Below, in pieces: positions 1 through 8,583 of a DNA stretch of 39,183 nt; the first letter of the stretch is position 1; each line of letters begins with the position of its first letter. Under the pieces are notes generated by a model that did no database searches, was not told the origin of the DNA, and saw only the letters and a program-made list of their open reading frames with translations. Position numbers and translations under genes: made by a program. This DNA is from Acidimicrobiales bacterium (GTDB lineage Bacteria > Actinomycetota > Acidimicrobiia > Acidimicrobiales > SZUA-35), in NCBI GenBank assembly GCA_020628065.1, contig JAHDFR010000020.1, forward strand, positions 3,892 to 43,074, given 5' to 3'.

Positions 1-57
1 CGCACCACAATTGGATACAACCCCGACGTCCGCCCCGATGGAGTCCCCTGTCTCTGA
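1..57 (+). CDS. Possible C-terminal end of a CDS starting upstream of the window (…RTTIGYNPDVRPDGVPCL*)
   Basis: Frame 1 is open from base 1 to TGA at 55-57 with plausible codon usage; too short for identification. Confidence 0.3.
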   Translation, partial: RTTIGYNPDVRPDGVPCL

Positions 58-77
58 TACGGCTCTTCGGTCGAACG

Positions 78-95
78 ACCTCATAGCGGTGAGGT
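78..95. terminator. Possible hairpin terminator (ACCTCA-TAGCGG-TGAGGT) near the 3' end of the PhyH gene
   Basis: Perfect 6-bp inverted repeat; no clear U-tract. Confidence 0.25.
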
Positions 96-105
96 GGGCG
101 TCGTG

Positions 106-930
106 TTAGCTCATCTTGGCCAGGGGAAAGCGTCTGTCGTCGGCGGGGTAGTGGCCCGGCTCCACGGACACGTCGGCCTGGGTGACGGTGGGATCCGAGC
201 CGGGGTGAGGGGACCAAACGGCATCGTCGCCCAGCCACCGGGTTGACACCGCCACTCGTCGACGGTCGCCGCTGTTACCCGGTGCTCCGTGGAGAATCCA
301 CGAGCTGAAGACGATGGCGTCACCAGGCTCGACGTCAAATCCGATGATGTCGTAATCGCAGCGAGCTGTGTCGATATCGGGAACTCGCTCACCTTCGAAG
401 TCGGAAGCCCACTCGATGGAGGAGTCGGTGAAACTCTCGGGAGCGTAGTAGGCGTCCCAGCGGTGAGAACCCCGGACAAACTCCAGCGAACTCTCGTTCA
501 CAGTGGCCGGCGTCAGGGCAACCCAGGCCGAAGCGATCTGGCGCCCAAGGAACGGCCAGTACGGAATGTCTTGATGCCATGGCGTCGGAGCAGTAGTGCC
601 CGGTTCCTTCACCAGGGTGTGATCAAAGTACAGACGAGCGGAGGCTGAACCAAGAAGGTCAGCCACGATCGCCCCGATACCGGAAGATAAAGCGAAGCTG
701 CGAATCGTCTCATCGGTAGGCCACAGATAACGGGTGGTGAACAGCCGGTCGGTTGCCTGGCCAGGGTTACTGTCGGTGACCCACCGGCTGGGTTCGGCGA
801 GCTCCCGTTCGGCTACTGCAAGCAACGGGTCGATCCACGATGGGTCGATGGCTTTGGGAATCAGGACGGCCCCGTCGGCATCGAACCTCGCGCGCTGTTC
901 GTCGGTAACCCGAACGTTGGTGTGACCCAT
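106..930 (-). CDS. Phytanoyl-CoA dioxygenase (PhyH) family protein
   Basis: FDADGAVLIPKAID…TPWHQDIPYWPF…SLEFVRGSHRW…DAIVFSSWILHGAPGN is PhyH-like. Internal ATG at 930 (MGHTNVRV) with AGAGG upstream preferred over the longest ORF start at 1056. Confidence 0.85.
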   Translation of the reverse strand: MGHTNVRVTDEQRARFDADGAVLIPKAIDPSWIDPLLAVAERELAEPSRWVTDSNPGQATDRLFTTRYLWPTDETIRSFALSSGIGAIVADLLGSASARLYFDHTLVKEPGTTAPTPWHQDIPYWPFLGRQIASAWVALTPATVNESSLEFVRGSHRWDAYYAPESFTDSSIEWASDFEGERVPDIDTARCDYDIIGFDVEPGDAIVFSSWILHGAPGNSGDRRRVAVSTRWLGDDAVWSPHPGSDPTVTQADVSVEPGHYPADDRRFPLAKMS

Positions 931-1054
931 CCCGGACCTCTCATGTTGGAGCCCATCTCGTGTTTGTGACGGAGCAACATTTGCTGCGGATACAGGATGA
1001 CGCGGCTTGGCTGCTCTCGGCAAGCCACGCCGAGCTGCGCTAGCGTCTTGAGTC

Positions 1055-1675
1055 ATGGGGGCGTCAGTTGAACACCGGGACTTCTACGAAGAGGAGGCCC
1101 GAGTAGGTCGTCGCAAGCCGCAGCTGGCCAACAGTGAACGAGGCAGACTGCGAGCGACCTTCATTAGAGAGCTCCTTGCCGAGGGCCGTAGCTCCGTCAT
1201 CGACTTCGGTGCCGGGCCCGGATTGGAAGGGCCGGTGTTTAAGGCCGAGGGCATCCACTATTGCGGAGTTGATCTGGCTGTAGGCAATGCCGTACTGGCC
1301 GCTGACTCCGAGGTGGCGGTGGTCCCTGCGTCGCTCGGTGCTCTACCGCTGCGGGCCGGTGTCTTCGACGCCGGCTGGTCGATGAGTGTGATCATGCACT
1401 TCAGCGACACTGACGCCGGAGCAGCTCTGGTTGAGATGGCGACAGTCCTCAAGCCGGGCGCTCCGATGATCATTGGCACCTGGGGGAGCGCCGACTCCCG
1501 CCATGTGGTCGACGACCAGGATCTCCCGGGCGTGAGGCGACACTTTCACCTGCGTTCCCTCCAAGCCAATGCCGATCTGGCTGATGCTGTTGCACAGGTG
1601 GAAGCTGCGGAAGCCTTGGATTTGGGTCCGGCTGATTGGGAGTACCACGTGCTGCGATTGCGGATCGAGGTTTAG
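1055..1675 (+). CDS. Class I SAM-dependent methyltransferase
   Basis: VIDFGAGPGLEGPVFKAEG motif I; methyltransferase-like fold pattern. Confidence 0.75.
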   Translation: MGASVEHRDFYEEEARVGRRKPQLANSERGRLRATFIRELLAEGRSSVIDFGAGPGLEGPVFKAEGIHYCGVDLAVGNAVLAADSEVAVVPASLGALPLRAGVFDAGWSMSVIMHFSDTDAGAALVEMATVLKPGAPMIIGTWGSADSRHVVDDQDLPGVRRHFHLRSLQANADLADAVAQVEAAEALDLGPADWEYHVLRLRIEV

Positions 1676-2298
1676 TCGAGCCCGGTGCCTGCGACGAGAC
1701 CGTCGTCGGGGTCCCAAAGGTACTCCAGCTGGCGGGCGGTGCTCACGGCAAGCCGGCGGCTGTGCAGTCGCTCGACGAGTCGCAGGGCCATGGCCAGCCC
1801 GCTGCTCAAACCACCGGCCGTCACCACGTTTCCGGCGTCCACCCAACGGATGTTTGCCATGCCCAGCGTTGATCCGATTCGTTGCCCGAGGTCGGCAACA
1901 TCTTCGAAGTGGGTGGTCCACTGACGGTCGGCCAGAAGGCCCTGATCGCCGAGGAGGAATGCTCCGGTGCATACCGAAGAAACAAGGCGCGCCTGATCGG
2001 CCAGCGTCTTAACCGCACGCTGCACGTCGACCCGATCGCTTACATCCAAGATCGCAATGGCTCCCGGCACCACGGCCACATCGATCTCGCCGATGTCGGC
2101 TGCCGCCATTGACGGCGCCAGGCCCATCCCGCCATAGGAGGTAACCGGGTTGCCGTCGGCGGAGACTGTGACCACCTCGAACTGTTGATCCTCCCCGTCG
2201 CGTTGGGCCAGGCGGTCGGCGGTCAAGAAGACCTCGTACGGTCCTCCGACGTCAAGCAGATCGACGTCGTCAAACAACAGGATGGCTATCCGTTTCAT
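1672..2298 (-). CDS. DJ-1/PfpI family (class I glutamine amidotransferase-like) protein
   Basis: MKRIAILLFDDVDLLDVGGPYEVF…LVSSVCTGAFLLGDQGLLADRQWTTHF with nucleophile-elbow CTGA motif. Confidence 0.88.
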   Translation of the reverse strand: MKRIAILLFDDVDLLDVGGPYEVFLTADRLAQRDGEDQQFEVVTVSADGNPVTSYGGMGLAPSMAAADIGEIDVAVVPGAIAILDVSDRVDVQRAVKTLADQARLVSSVCTGAFLLGDQGLLADRQWTTHFEDVADLGQRIGSTLGMANIRWVDAGNVVTAGGLSSGLAMALRLVERLHSRRLAVSTARQLEYLWDPDDGLVAGTGLD

Positions 2299-2366
2299 CT
2301 TGGGGTCGTCCCGGCGTCGTCGGGTGTCATGGTGTTGTCGGGTGTCATGGTGTTGCCAGGTGTCAT
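2295..2366 (-). CDS. Possible 23-aa coupled mini-ORF MTPGNTMTPDNTMTPDDAGTTPR
   Basis: ATG overlaps the upstream TGA as ATGA, and its own TGA overlaps the downstream ATG; made of in-frame 18-bp repeats. Confidence 0.35.
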   Translation of the reverse strand: MTPGNTMTPDNTMTPDDAGTTPR

Positions 2367-2373
2367 GGTGTCG
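2320..2373. repeat. Three tandem 18-bp units (TCGGGTGTCATGGTGTTG x2, CCAGGTGTCATGGTGTCG)
   Basis: Direct reading; two identical copies and one degenerate copy. Confidence 0.95.
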
Positions 2374-3034
2374 GCCGCCTGTAGTCGACCACTGAGTCGG
2401 ACGGGGGTAGATCCATTCGCATGTCGTCGGCAGTGACCGGCGGACCGAAGGACGTGTTGACCGGCAGGAGGCCGGCCCAAACGGGAGCGTTCATGTCTTC
2501 CTCATCGTCGACTGGCGGGCCGTTGCGAATCTTGGCCGACGCCTCGTTGATTGGTAGACGAAGCACAGCAGTAGCCCTGATCTCGTTGCGGGTGTTTGGT
2601 CGAACTTCCGAGCTGCGACCCGGTACCAGGGCGTCAACCAGAACGTTCAGGGCGGCGTCGGCCTCGTCATCATCGGTGATCTGCTCGGGAACGCCGAAGA
2701 TGACCACCGAGCGGTAGTTGGCCGAGTGATGAAAGCCGGTGCGAGCAAGCACCAGGCTGTCAATCAACGTGATGGTGATACAGACTTCGGTGTTGCGGGC
2801 GGAGCGGAGCAGGCGACTGGCAGCCGATCCATGAATGAGGAGGTCGTCGCCGTCACGTCCATGGAAGGTGGGGATGACCACCGGCCGACCGTCGGCGTCG
2901 ACGATGCCGACATGGCAAATCATGGCTTCGTCGATAATGGCGTTAACGGTCTCGCGATCGAAGTGGCCCCTCTCGGGTATTCGTTTGAGTTCTGTTCGGT
3001 CGGTCGAGTGGATTGCAGATTCACCCATCAGCAC
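2363..3034 (-). CDS. Pyridoxamine 5'-phosphate oxidase (FMN-binding split-barrel) family protein
   Basis: RGHFDRETVNAIIDEAMICHVGIVDADGRPVVIPTFHGRDGDDLLIHGSAASRLLRSAR resembles PNPOx-like/NimA-like proteins. GTG start at 3034 preceded by GAGAAGG. Confidence 0.82.
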   Translation of the reverse strand: MLMGESAIHSTDRTELKRIPERGHFDRETVNAIIDEAMICHVGIVDADGRPVVIPTFHGRDGDDLLIHGSAASRLLRSARNTEVCITITLIDSLVLARTGFHHSANYRSVVIFGVPEQITDDDEADAALNVLVDALVPGRSSEVRPNTRNEIRATAVLRLPINEASAKIRNGPPVDDEEDMNAPVWAGLLPVNTSFGPPVTADDMRMDLPPSDSVVDYRRPTP

Positions 3035-3066
3035 ACCATGCCTTCTCTATGTCCTCTGTGTGTTGG

Positions 3067-3108
3067 TTTGTATCACTACCAGCTGCATGTAGTATGTATT
3101 GATACAAA
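3067..3108. promoter_or_regulatory. Inverted repeat TTTGTATCA…TGATACAAA in the divergent PNPOx-MocR intergenic region
   Basis: Arms at 3067-3075 and 3100-3108; the right arm overlaps the predicted -35 box. Confidence 0.6.
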
Positions 3109-3127
3109 ACATTGTTTGTTCTAATAT
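3099..3127 (+). promoter_or_regulatory. Sigma70-type promoter TTGATA-N17-TAATAT for the MocR-like gene
   Basis: -35 TTGATA 3099-3104, 17-nt spacer, -10 TAATAT 3122-3127, 86 nt upstream of the ATG. Confidence 0.65.
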
Positions 3128-3213
3128 GAACGTATCAGGTGAATGTACCGCCCGACAGAAGACAGCGCAAACGAATAGTGCCCGCAAACGAATAGACGGA
3201 GTGGACGGTCACG

Positions 3214-4512
3214 ATGGCCAAAGTTGACGAGTTGGAAGCTGACATCGAACAACAGATTCGGACCGGTCAGCTCGTTCCCGGTGATCGGCTCCCCCCGGTG
3301 CGGGCCATGGCCGACCAACGAGGAGTGGCACCCAACACCATTGCTGCGGTCTACAAGGCGTTGGCCAGCCGCGGACTGGTGCAAGGCGAAGGACGGCGAG
3401 GCACCTTCGTCTCGTCAAAACCCGCAGTTCGAATACCGTTCGACGAATCCATCCCCGACCATCTTGTCGACATGGCCCGTGGTAACCCTGACCCCTCCCT
3501 GTTCCCCGACTTAACGGCCGCTCTGGCTGAGGTGCCCCCGGAACCGGTTCTCTACGGCAGCGACCAGATCATCCCGGAACTGTCGTCTGCCTTCCGTTCA
3601 GACTTCGAAGCAGACGGAGTGAAAGCCTCCGATTTGGCGGTGGCGGCGGGAGCCCTCGACGGCATCGAACGGGTCCTGGCCGCCAACCTGCGACCGGGCG
3701 ATCAGGTAGCAGTTGAAGATCCCGGCTACTCAGCCGTTGTTGAGCTGGTGGCCGCCATGGGGTTTCGCCCGGTGCCGGTTGCCGTCGACGGCGAGGGACC
3801 GGCAGTCGCTGCTCTCGAAGCGGCAATCGAACAAGGAGCGGTAGCGGTCATCATCACTCCCCGGGCACAAAACCCTACGGGTTGCGCGGTGTCACCGTCT
3901 CGGGCCAAGCAGCTGAGCCGGATCCTGAAGGCTCAGTCTCACGTATTGATCATCGAGGACGACCATGCCGGTCCCATCGCCGGGGTCGACTATCACAGCG
4001 TGATCCCGGCCGATGCCGACAAGTGGGCCGTCGTCCGATCGGTGGCCAAGTCGCTGGGTCCCGACCTGCGAGTATCGGCGTTGGCCGGTGATCCCATAAC
4101 CGTCGCCAGGGTCCGGGGCCGTCAGGCGCTGGGAACCGGATGGGTCAGCCACATCCTCCAGCACATCGTGGCCGCCATGGTGAGCCGGCCCGACTACCAA
4201 GAAACGGTGAGCCACGCAGCGCAGGTGTACCGCCGCCGCAGAGACGTTGTCCGCCAACGCCTGGCCAAAGCCGGTATTGAAACCCAGTCCACGTCTGGTC
4301 TCAACATTTGGGTGCCTGTGCGGGACGAGGCCTCGGTAGTAGGGGCGATGGAGCGTCGAGGGTATGTGATCCGTTCAGGCTCGTCGTTTCGCAGCAATGC
4401 CGCGCCCGGCGTGCGTATGACCATCGCCGGACACAGTCTTGATGAGTTGAAGGCCGCTGCGGAGACCCTGGTCGAGGTGCTGTCAAACCGCGCTCCGGTG
4501 CGGGGGGTCTAA
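3214..4512 (+). CDS. MocR/PdxR-type regulator: GntR-like winged HTH fused to PLP-dependent aminotransferase class I domain
   Basis: N-term IEQQIRTGQLVPGDRLPPVRAMADQRGVAPNTIAAVYKALASRGLV is GntR HTH; C-term contains aminotransferase fold with SVAKSLGPDLRVS. Confidence 0.9.
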   Translation: MAKVDELEADIEQQIRTGQLVPGDRLPPVRAMADQRGVAPNTIAAVYKALASRGLVQGEGRRGTFVSSKPAVRIPFDESIPDHLVDMARGNPDPSLFPDLTAALAEVPPEPVLYGSDQIIPELSSAFRSDFEADGVKASDLAVAAGALDGIERVLAANLRPGDQVAVEDPGYSAVVELVAAMGFRPVPVAVDGEGPAVAALEAAIEQGAVAVIITPRAQNPTGCAVSPSRAKQLSRILKAQSHVLIIEDDHAGPIAGVDYHSVIPADADKWAVVRSVAKSLGPDLRVSALAGDPITVARVRGRQALGTGWVSHILQHIVAAMVSRPDYQETVSHAAQVYRRRRDVVRQRLAKAGIETQSTSGLNIWVPVRDEASVVGAMERRGYVIRSGSSFRSNAAPGVRMTIAGHSLDELKAAAETLVEVLSNRAPVRGV

Positions 4513-4515
4513 GTC

Positions 4516-4691
4516 GGCGATCCGGAGGATCGCCTTCACGAGTTGCTTCGCAACTCTCTGGCTTTGCGGGGGTGCGCTGGAGGTCGGGTTTTGTCGCCGG
4601 CGCAGAGCGCCGGCTTCACGAGTTTGCGTTGCAAACTCTGTGGCTTTGCGGGGGTGCGCTGGAGGTCGGGTTTCTCCGGCTGTTCAACAGC
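4516..4691. repeat. Two-copy hairpin-rich intergenic repeat (~80 nt units) with a third hairpin in register
   Basis: Hairpins at 4516-4534, 4540-4556, 4596-4614, 4620-4638 and 4679-4691; the conserved block TGGCTTTGCGGGGGTGCGCTGGAGGTCGGGTTT is repeated. Confidence 0.9.
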
Positions 4692-5992
4692 TACGGCAGG
4701 GGGTGCCAGGTGCCGTCAACACCTAGGTACTCCGACGGCCGATCGCCCTCGCTGCCGCGGTAGAAGCCGCTGGCTCCGGCATCGCGCATGATGGCCAGCA
4801 TCGACGGAACCTCACCGCCTTCGGCCTCGATCTTGTCGATCACCCGGTCTGCACCGATGGCGTCAAGCATCTCAAACGGGCCCAGGGCCCAGTTGAAACC
4901 CCAACGGATGGCGTTGTCCACGTTGACGATGTCATCGGCGATCTCCGGCACCAGCCCGGCGGCGTAGCGCAGCGTGCCGCCGAAAATCTGCCAGGCCAGC
5001 TGTCCCTGAGGCGTATCGGTGAACATGACCTCACCGAGGTCACCAGGTACGCCTTCCAAGTCAGGCTCGGCGGCGTCTCTCCACTCGCCCGACTGGAGGT
5101 CGAAGCTCAGCTTCTTTTTGGCGCCGTCCTCCAGCTTCTCGACCTTTCCGAAGCCGCCCACCGCCCGGGCTTTGCGACCCAGCTGGCCTCGTTCCAACAT
5201 GGCCTGCTCGGTATCAGGGAATGAGGTGTAGGCCAGTCCGGCGTCACCTTCCGGAAGGTTGACGGCCAGGTTCTTGCCGACCAGGTCCATGACGTCCAGG
5301 CCGATCAGATCAATCAGGCCGTACAGACCCGTTGGCGGCAGACCGACCGGCTTACCCAGAACGGCGTCGATGGTCTCCTGGGTCATGCCGTCGGCCAGGA
5401 ATGGCTTGGCCAGGTGAAGGCCCGACAACATGAAGTAGCAGCCGATTCGGTTGGCTATGAAGTTGACGGTGTCCTTGGCGTGGACCACGCCTTTGCCCAG
5501 CTTGTCGGCGCCGAAAGCGCTCAACGCTTCGATCACCTCGGGATTGGTTGACTCGCCGGGCACCAGCTCCAGCAGTTTCATGACCTGAACCGGGTTGAAG
5601 AAGTGGGTGATGGCCACATCGTTCAGCAGGCGGTCGTCGCTGCCTTCGGTCAGATCACGCAGTGGAATGCCGGAGGTGTTGGAAGTTATGACCGATCCGT
5701 CACGCCGCAGCGGTTCGATCTTGGCGAACAGTTCCCGCTTGACCTCGACGTCTTCGATGATGGCTTCGCAGATCCAGTCGTAGTCTGCGATCTTGCCCAA
5801 GTCGTCGGTAAGCGACCCGACCTCAACCATGTGTCGATGTTGTTCGTCGACATTCTCCAATGCCGCCTGGGCAGCCTCGGTGGTTACGTCCAGCATGAGG
5901 ACTTTGCACCCTTGGGCGGCCGAGATGGCGGCGATGCCGGATCCCATCGTTCCGCATCCCAGGACCGCTACCGATTCGATTTGTCGTGCCAT
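4691..5992 (-). CDS. 3-hydroxyacyl-CoA dehydrogenase (FadB/HbdA-like)
   Basis: ESVAVLGCGTMGSGIAAISAAQGCKVLMLDV NAD-binding motif; ITHFFNPVQVMKLLELVPG; FIANRIGCYFM. ATG at 5992. Confidence 0.9.
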   Translation of the reverse strand: MARQIESVAVLGCGTMGSGIAAISAAQGCKVLMLDVTTEAAQAALENVDEQHRHMVEVGSLTDDLGKIADYDWICEAIIEDVEVKRELFAKIEPLRRDGSVITSNTSGIPLRDLTEGSDDRLLNDVAITHFFNPVQVMKLLELVPGESTNPEVIEALSAFGADKLGKGVVHAKDTVNFIANRIGCYFMLSGLHLAKPFLADGMTQETIDAVLGKPVGLPPTGLYGLIDLIGLDVMDLVGKNLAVNLPEGDAGLAYTSFPDTEQAMLERGQLGRKARAVGGFGKVEKLEDGAKKKLSFDLQSGEWRDAAEPDLEGVPGDLGEVMFTDTPQGQLAWQIFGGTLRYAAGLVPEIADDIVNVDNAIRWGFNWALGPFEMLDAIGADRVIDKIEAEGGEVPSMLAIMRDAGASGFYRGSEGDRPSEYLGVDGTWHPLP

Positions 5993-6078
5993 GCCGTGCT
6001 CTCTGTCCACTCGCTGTTATCGCAGTTGTAGAGGGCATTCTGGCAGCGCCAACGGCAGATGCGGCACCGAAGTTTGTG

Positions 6079-7470
6079 TTAGCTGGTGGAGAAACCCTTG
6101 CGGACCTGCTGGCCCCACTCGGTTCGCCCGGCGAGATACAGCCGGATTCCCCAGAGTCGCCAGATCATCGTGAGGTGGCGATAGAACAGCTGCTCAGCCA
6201 CGGCGAAGAAGGCCAGACGCAAACGGTATCGAGTCTTGGGATAGGACCGGAACGAGTGATCGTCAAACCACAGCGTCATGATGGTGACCGCTGCGCCGAA
6301 GCCATAGGCGGCACCCAATAGCCAAAGGGCTCCTGGATCGATCACACCGGTGATGATGGCCGCGCCCAGAATGATCAAGCTGAAGATCTCCACTACGGGA
6401 GAGAGGAACTCCACCAACAGGAAGTAGGGCATGGCCAGCACGCCGGCGGTCCCGTACTTCGGGTTGAACACCATCTTCTGGTGGCGGTTGAGGACATCGA
6501 GTAGGCCGCGCTGCCAGCGATTCCGTTGCCTGGCCAAGACCCGCATCTCCTCTGGGGCTTCGGTCCATGCCACCGGGTCCGGCAGGAAGTCGACCCGGGC
6601 GAAGCGCCCCTCCTCGTAGCCGTGGCGACGTAGCCGCACGATAAGTTCCATGTCTTCGCCGATGGATGAACGCTCGTAGCCTCCGGCATCAAGTACCTCA
6701 CGGCGGCGGAACACTCCGAACGCTCCGGAGATGATGAGGTTTCCGCCCAGCGGATTCCATCCCAGGCGGCCCACAATGAACGCTCGGATGTACTCGACCA
6801 CCTGCAGAGCGGGCAGCGTTTTCTTGGGGACGACCAGCTCTACAACGCGACTGCCTTTGACCGGGGAGTCGTTGGTCAGGCGAACGGTTCCGCCGGCGGC
6901 CACCGTCTGTTCGTTCAGCAGGAACGGAACCACCAGGTGTTGCATTGCCTCCGGGGCTACCAAGGTGTCGGCATCGATGGCGCACACCAATTCCCCGCTG
7001 GCCACATTCAATCCGGCGTTGAGGGAGTCGGCCTTACCGCCGTTGAATTTGTCGACCAGAACCAGTCTGGGCTCCCGTCGGGACCGGTAGATGCTTTTGA
7101 CGTCGGCGGTGGCGATCACCTTGCGGAAGATCGGATGCACCGGTTGGAGATCGAACCGTTCGATGAGCACCTCGGCGGTTCGGTCCGGCGAGCCGTCGTT
7201 TACCACCACGATCTCAAGGTTGGGGTACGAAAGCGCCAGCAACCCAAGCACGGTGTCGGCCACGGTCACTTCTTCGTTGTAGGCCGGTACCAGCACTGAA
7301 ATCTTCGGGACGAGAGGTGAGCTCATCACCCGCCGCCAGACCTGATGGCGGTCCCGTTGCCGCAGACGCCGAAGCTCGACCATGGCGGCGATGATGATAA
7401 GCAGCTGAAGGGAGGTTACGGCGACAACCCAGAGGGCCGTCCAGTAGTCGACAAGCTGAGAGAAACTCAC
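6079..7470 (-). CDS. Membrane glycosyltransferase family 2 (processive synthase-like)
   Basis: KISVLVPAYNEEVTVADTVLGLLALSYPNLEIVVVNDGSPDRT…AIDADT…ERSSIGEDMELIVRLRRHG…RQRNRWQRG, plus N- and C-terminal TM helices. Confidence 0.9.
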   Translation of the reverse strand: MSFSQLVDYWTALWVVAVTSLQLLIIIAAMVELRRLRQRDRHQVWRRVMSSPLVPKISVLVPAYNEEVTVADTVLGLLALSYPNLEIVVVNDGSPDRTAEVLIERFDLQPVHPIFRKVIATADVKSIYRSRREPRLVLVDKFNGGKADSLNAGLNVASGELVCAIDADTLVAPEAMQHLVVPFLLNEQTVAAGGTVRLTNDSPVKGSRVVELVVPKKTLPALQVVEYIRAFIVGRLGWNPLGGNLIISGAFGVFRRREVLDAGGYERSSIGEDMELIVRLRRHGYEEGRFARVDFLPDPVAWTEAPEEMRVLARQRNRWQRGLLDVLNRHQKMVFNPKYGTAGVLAMPYFLLVEFLSPVVEIFSLIILGAAIITGVIDPGALWLLGAAYGFGAAVTIMTLWFDDHSFRSYPKTRYRLRLAFFAVAEQLFYRHLTMIWRLWGIRLYLAGRTEWGQQVRKGFSTS

Positions 7471-8582
7471 AACCAGTATCCGATCTTGGCGTAAGGGTCG
7501 AGCTCCTCGAGACCGTCAAGCGGGTCGTGGGCCGGGGTGGTGATTGCCAGGCCGGCACGTGTGGCGGCGCTGTCGAGAACCTGGCGGGCCATGTCCCGGG
7601 CGAACTGATCGGAGTCTTCAAGGTGGCGGCGCAGCGCCAGATGACCTGCCGGGCGGAGATCGTCCAGGGCCTGGCCTGCGGCTCGACGTACGTTGAAGTT
7701 GCGATCGGCCAGACACCGGCCGATCTGGGTTACCGCGGTCATGACTCCCAGTCGGGCCAGAGCCTCGATGGCGTTGACCCGGACTTCGGCCTCCGGATCT
7801 TGAAGCATCTGCTCGAGTAGCCCGACCGCCATGGTTCCCGTTCCGTTGCCGAGGACGTTGGCTGCCAGGGCTCGGATCTCGTCGTTTTGGGAGCGGGCCA
7901 GGCCGACCACCGGGTCCACCAGCCGCAGATCGGGCAGATGGGCGGCCACACCCAACGCCGACATGACCATTGGGTGCTGATCGCTGTCGAGATGCTGCAG
8001 CAGGCCCGGTACCGCCAGCGGGCCGGCCTGCAAGAGGGAGTGCTGGGCACTTAGGCGTACCGCCGGTGATGGATCTGACAGCAGGCTCAGCATCATTGTC
8101 GTGTGCTGCGCCGCCTCAGTGGCGGCCATGGCTTCAGCTGCCCTGGCACGAACCAGTGGGCTGTCGTCGGTTAGCAGTTCAGTCCGGTCGAAGTCGGGGT
8201 GGGTTATCAGATGATGAAGCTGAGCGGCCTGAACTCGAACCCGCCATCGTTTACTGGAGGCCTTCTTAATGATGTGTTTCTCCAAGCCGGTACTTCTCAC
8301 CAGGGTGCGAAGTCGTTCGTTGGCCTGACCGTCAAGGTCGACCGCTAAACCCTGGACGACGTCAAGTAGCGGTCCCGTTGGCAAGTCCAAGACCTCGTGG
8401 AAGACGTCACCGGCTTCGTTGTGGGTTCCGAAGAGTACGACCTCCATGATCTTGAGGACACGGGTTCGGATCCTGTCGTTCCGCTTGACGATGAGATCCT
8501 TGGCAAAGCCGGTTACCACGTAGAGGAATGTCATGACGCCGACTGATGCCCAGGCGGCGACGAAGATGGCAAAACGATCCAC
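7467..8582 (-). CDS. HEAT-repeat protein with N-terminal TM helix
   Basis: N-term FVAAWASVGVMTFLYVVTGF; repeated LLSDPSPAVRLSAQHSLL / MLQDPEAEVRVNAIEALARLG / CLADRNFNVRRAAGQALDDL. Confidence 0.82.
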   Translation of the reverse strand: MDRFAIFVAAWASVGVMTFLYVVTGFAKDLIVKRNDRIRTRVLKIMEVVLFGTHNEAGDVFHEVLDLPTGPLLDVVQGLAVDLDGQANERLRTLVRSTGLEKHIIKKASSKRWRVRVQAAQLHHLITHPDFDRTELLTDDSPLVRARAAEAMAATEAAQHTTMMLSLLSDPSPAVRLSAQHSLLQAGPLAVPGLLQHLDSDQHPMVMSALGVAAHLPDLRLVDPVVGLARSQNDEIRALAANVLGNGTGTMAVGLLEQMLQDPEAEVRVNAIEALARLGVMTAVTQIGRCLADRNFNVRRAAGQALDDLRPAGHLALRRHLEDSDQFARDMARQVLDSAATRAGLAITTPAHDPLDGLEELDPYAKIGYWL

Positions 8583-8583
8583 G

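Noticed and set aside
4516-4691. CRISPR-like array
   Set aside because: Only two units, no constant repeat/variable spacer pattern of the right size, hairpins differ between units, no cas genes.
4543-4791. ORFs in the hairpin repeat region (4543-4791, 4572-4763)
   Set aside because: Generated by the intergenic repeat itself; no SD, low-complexity Cys/Gly/Arg products.
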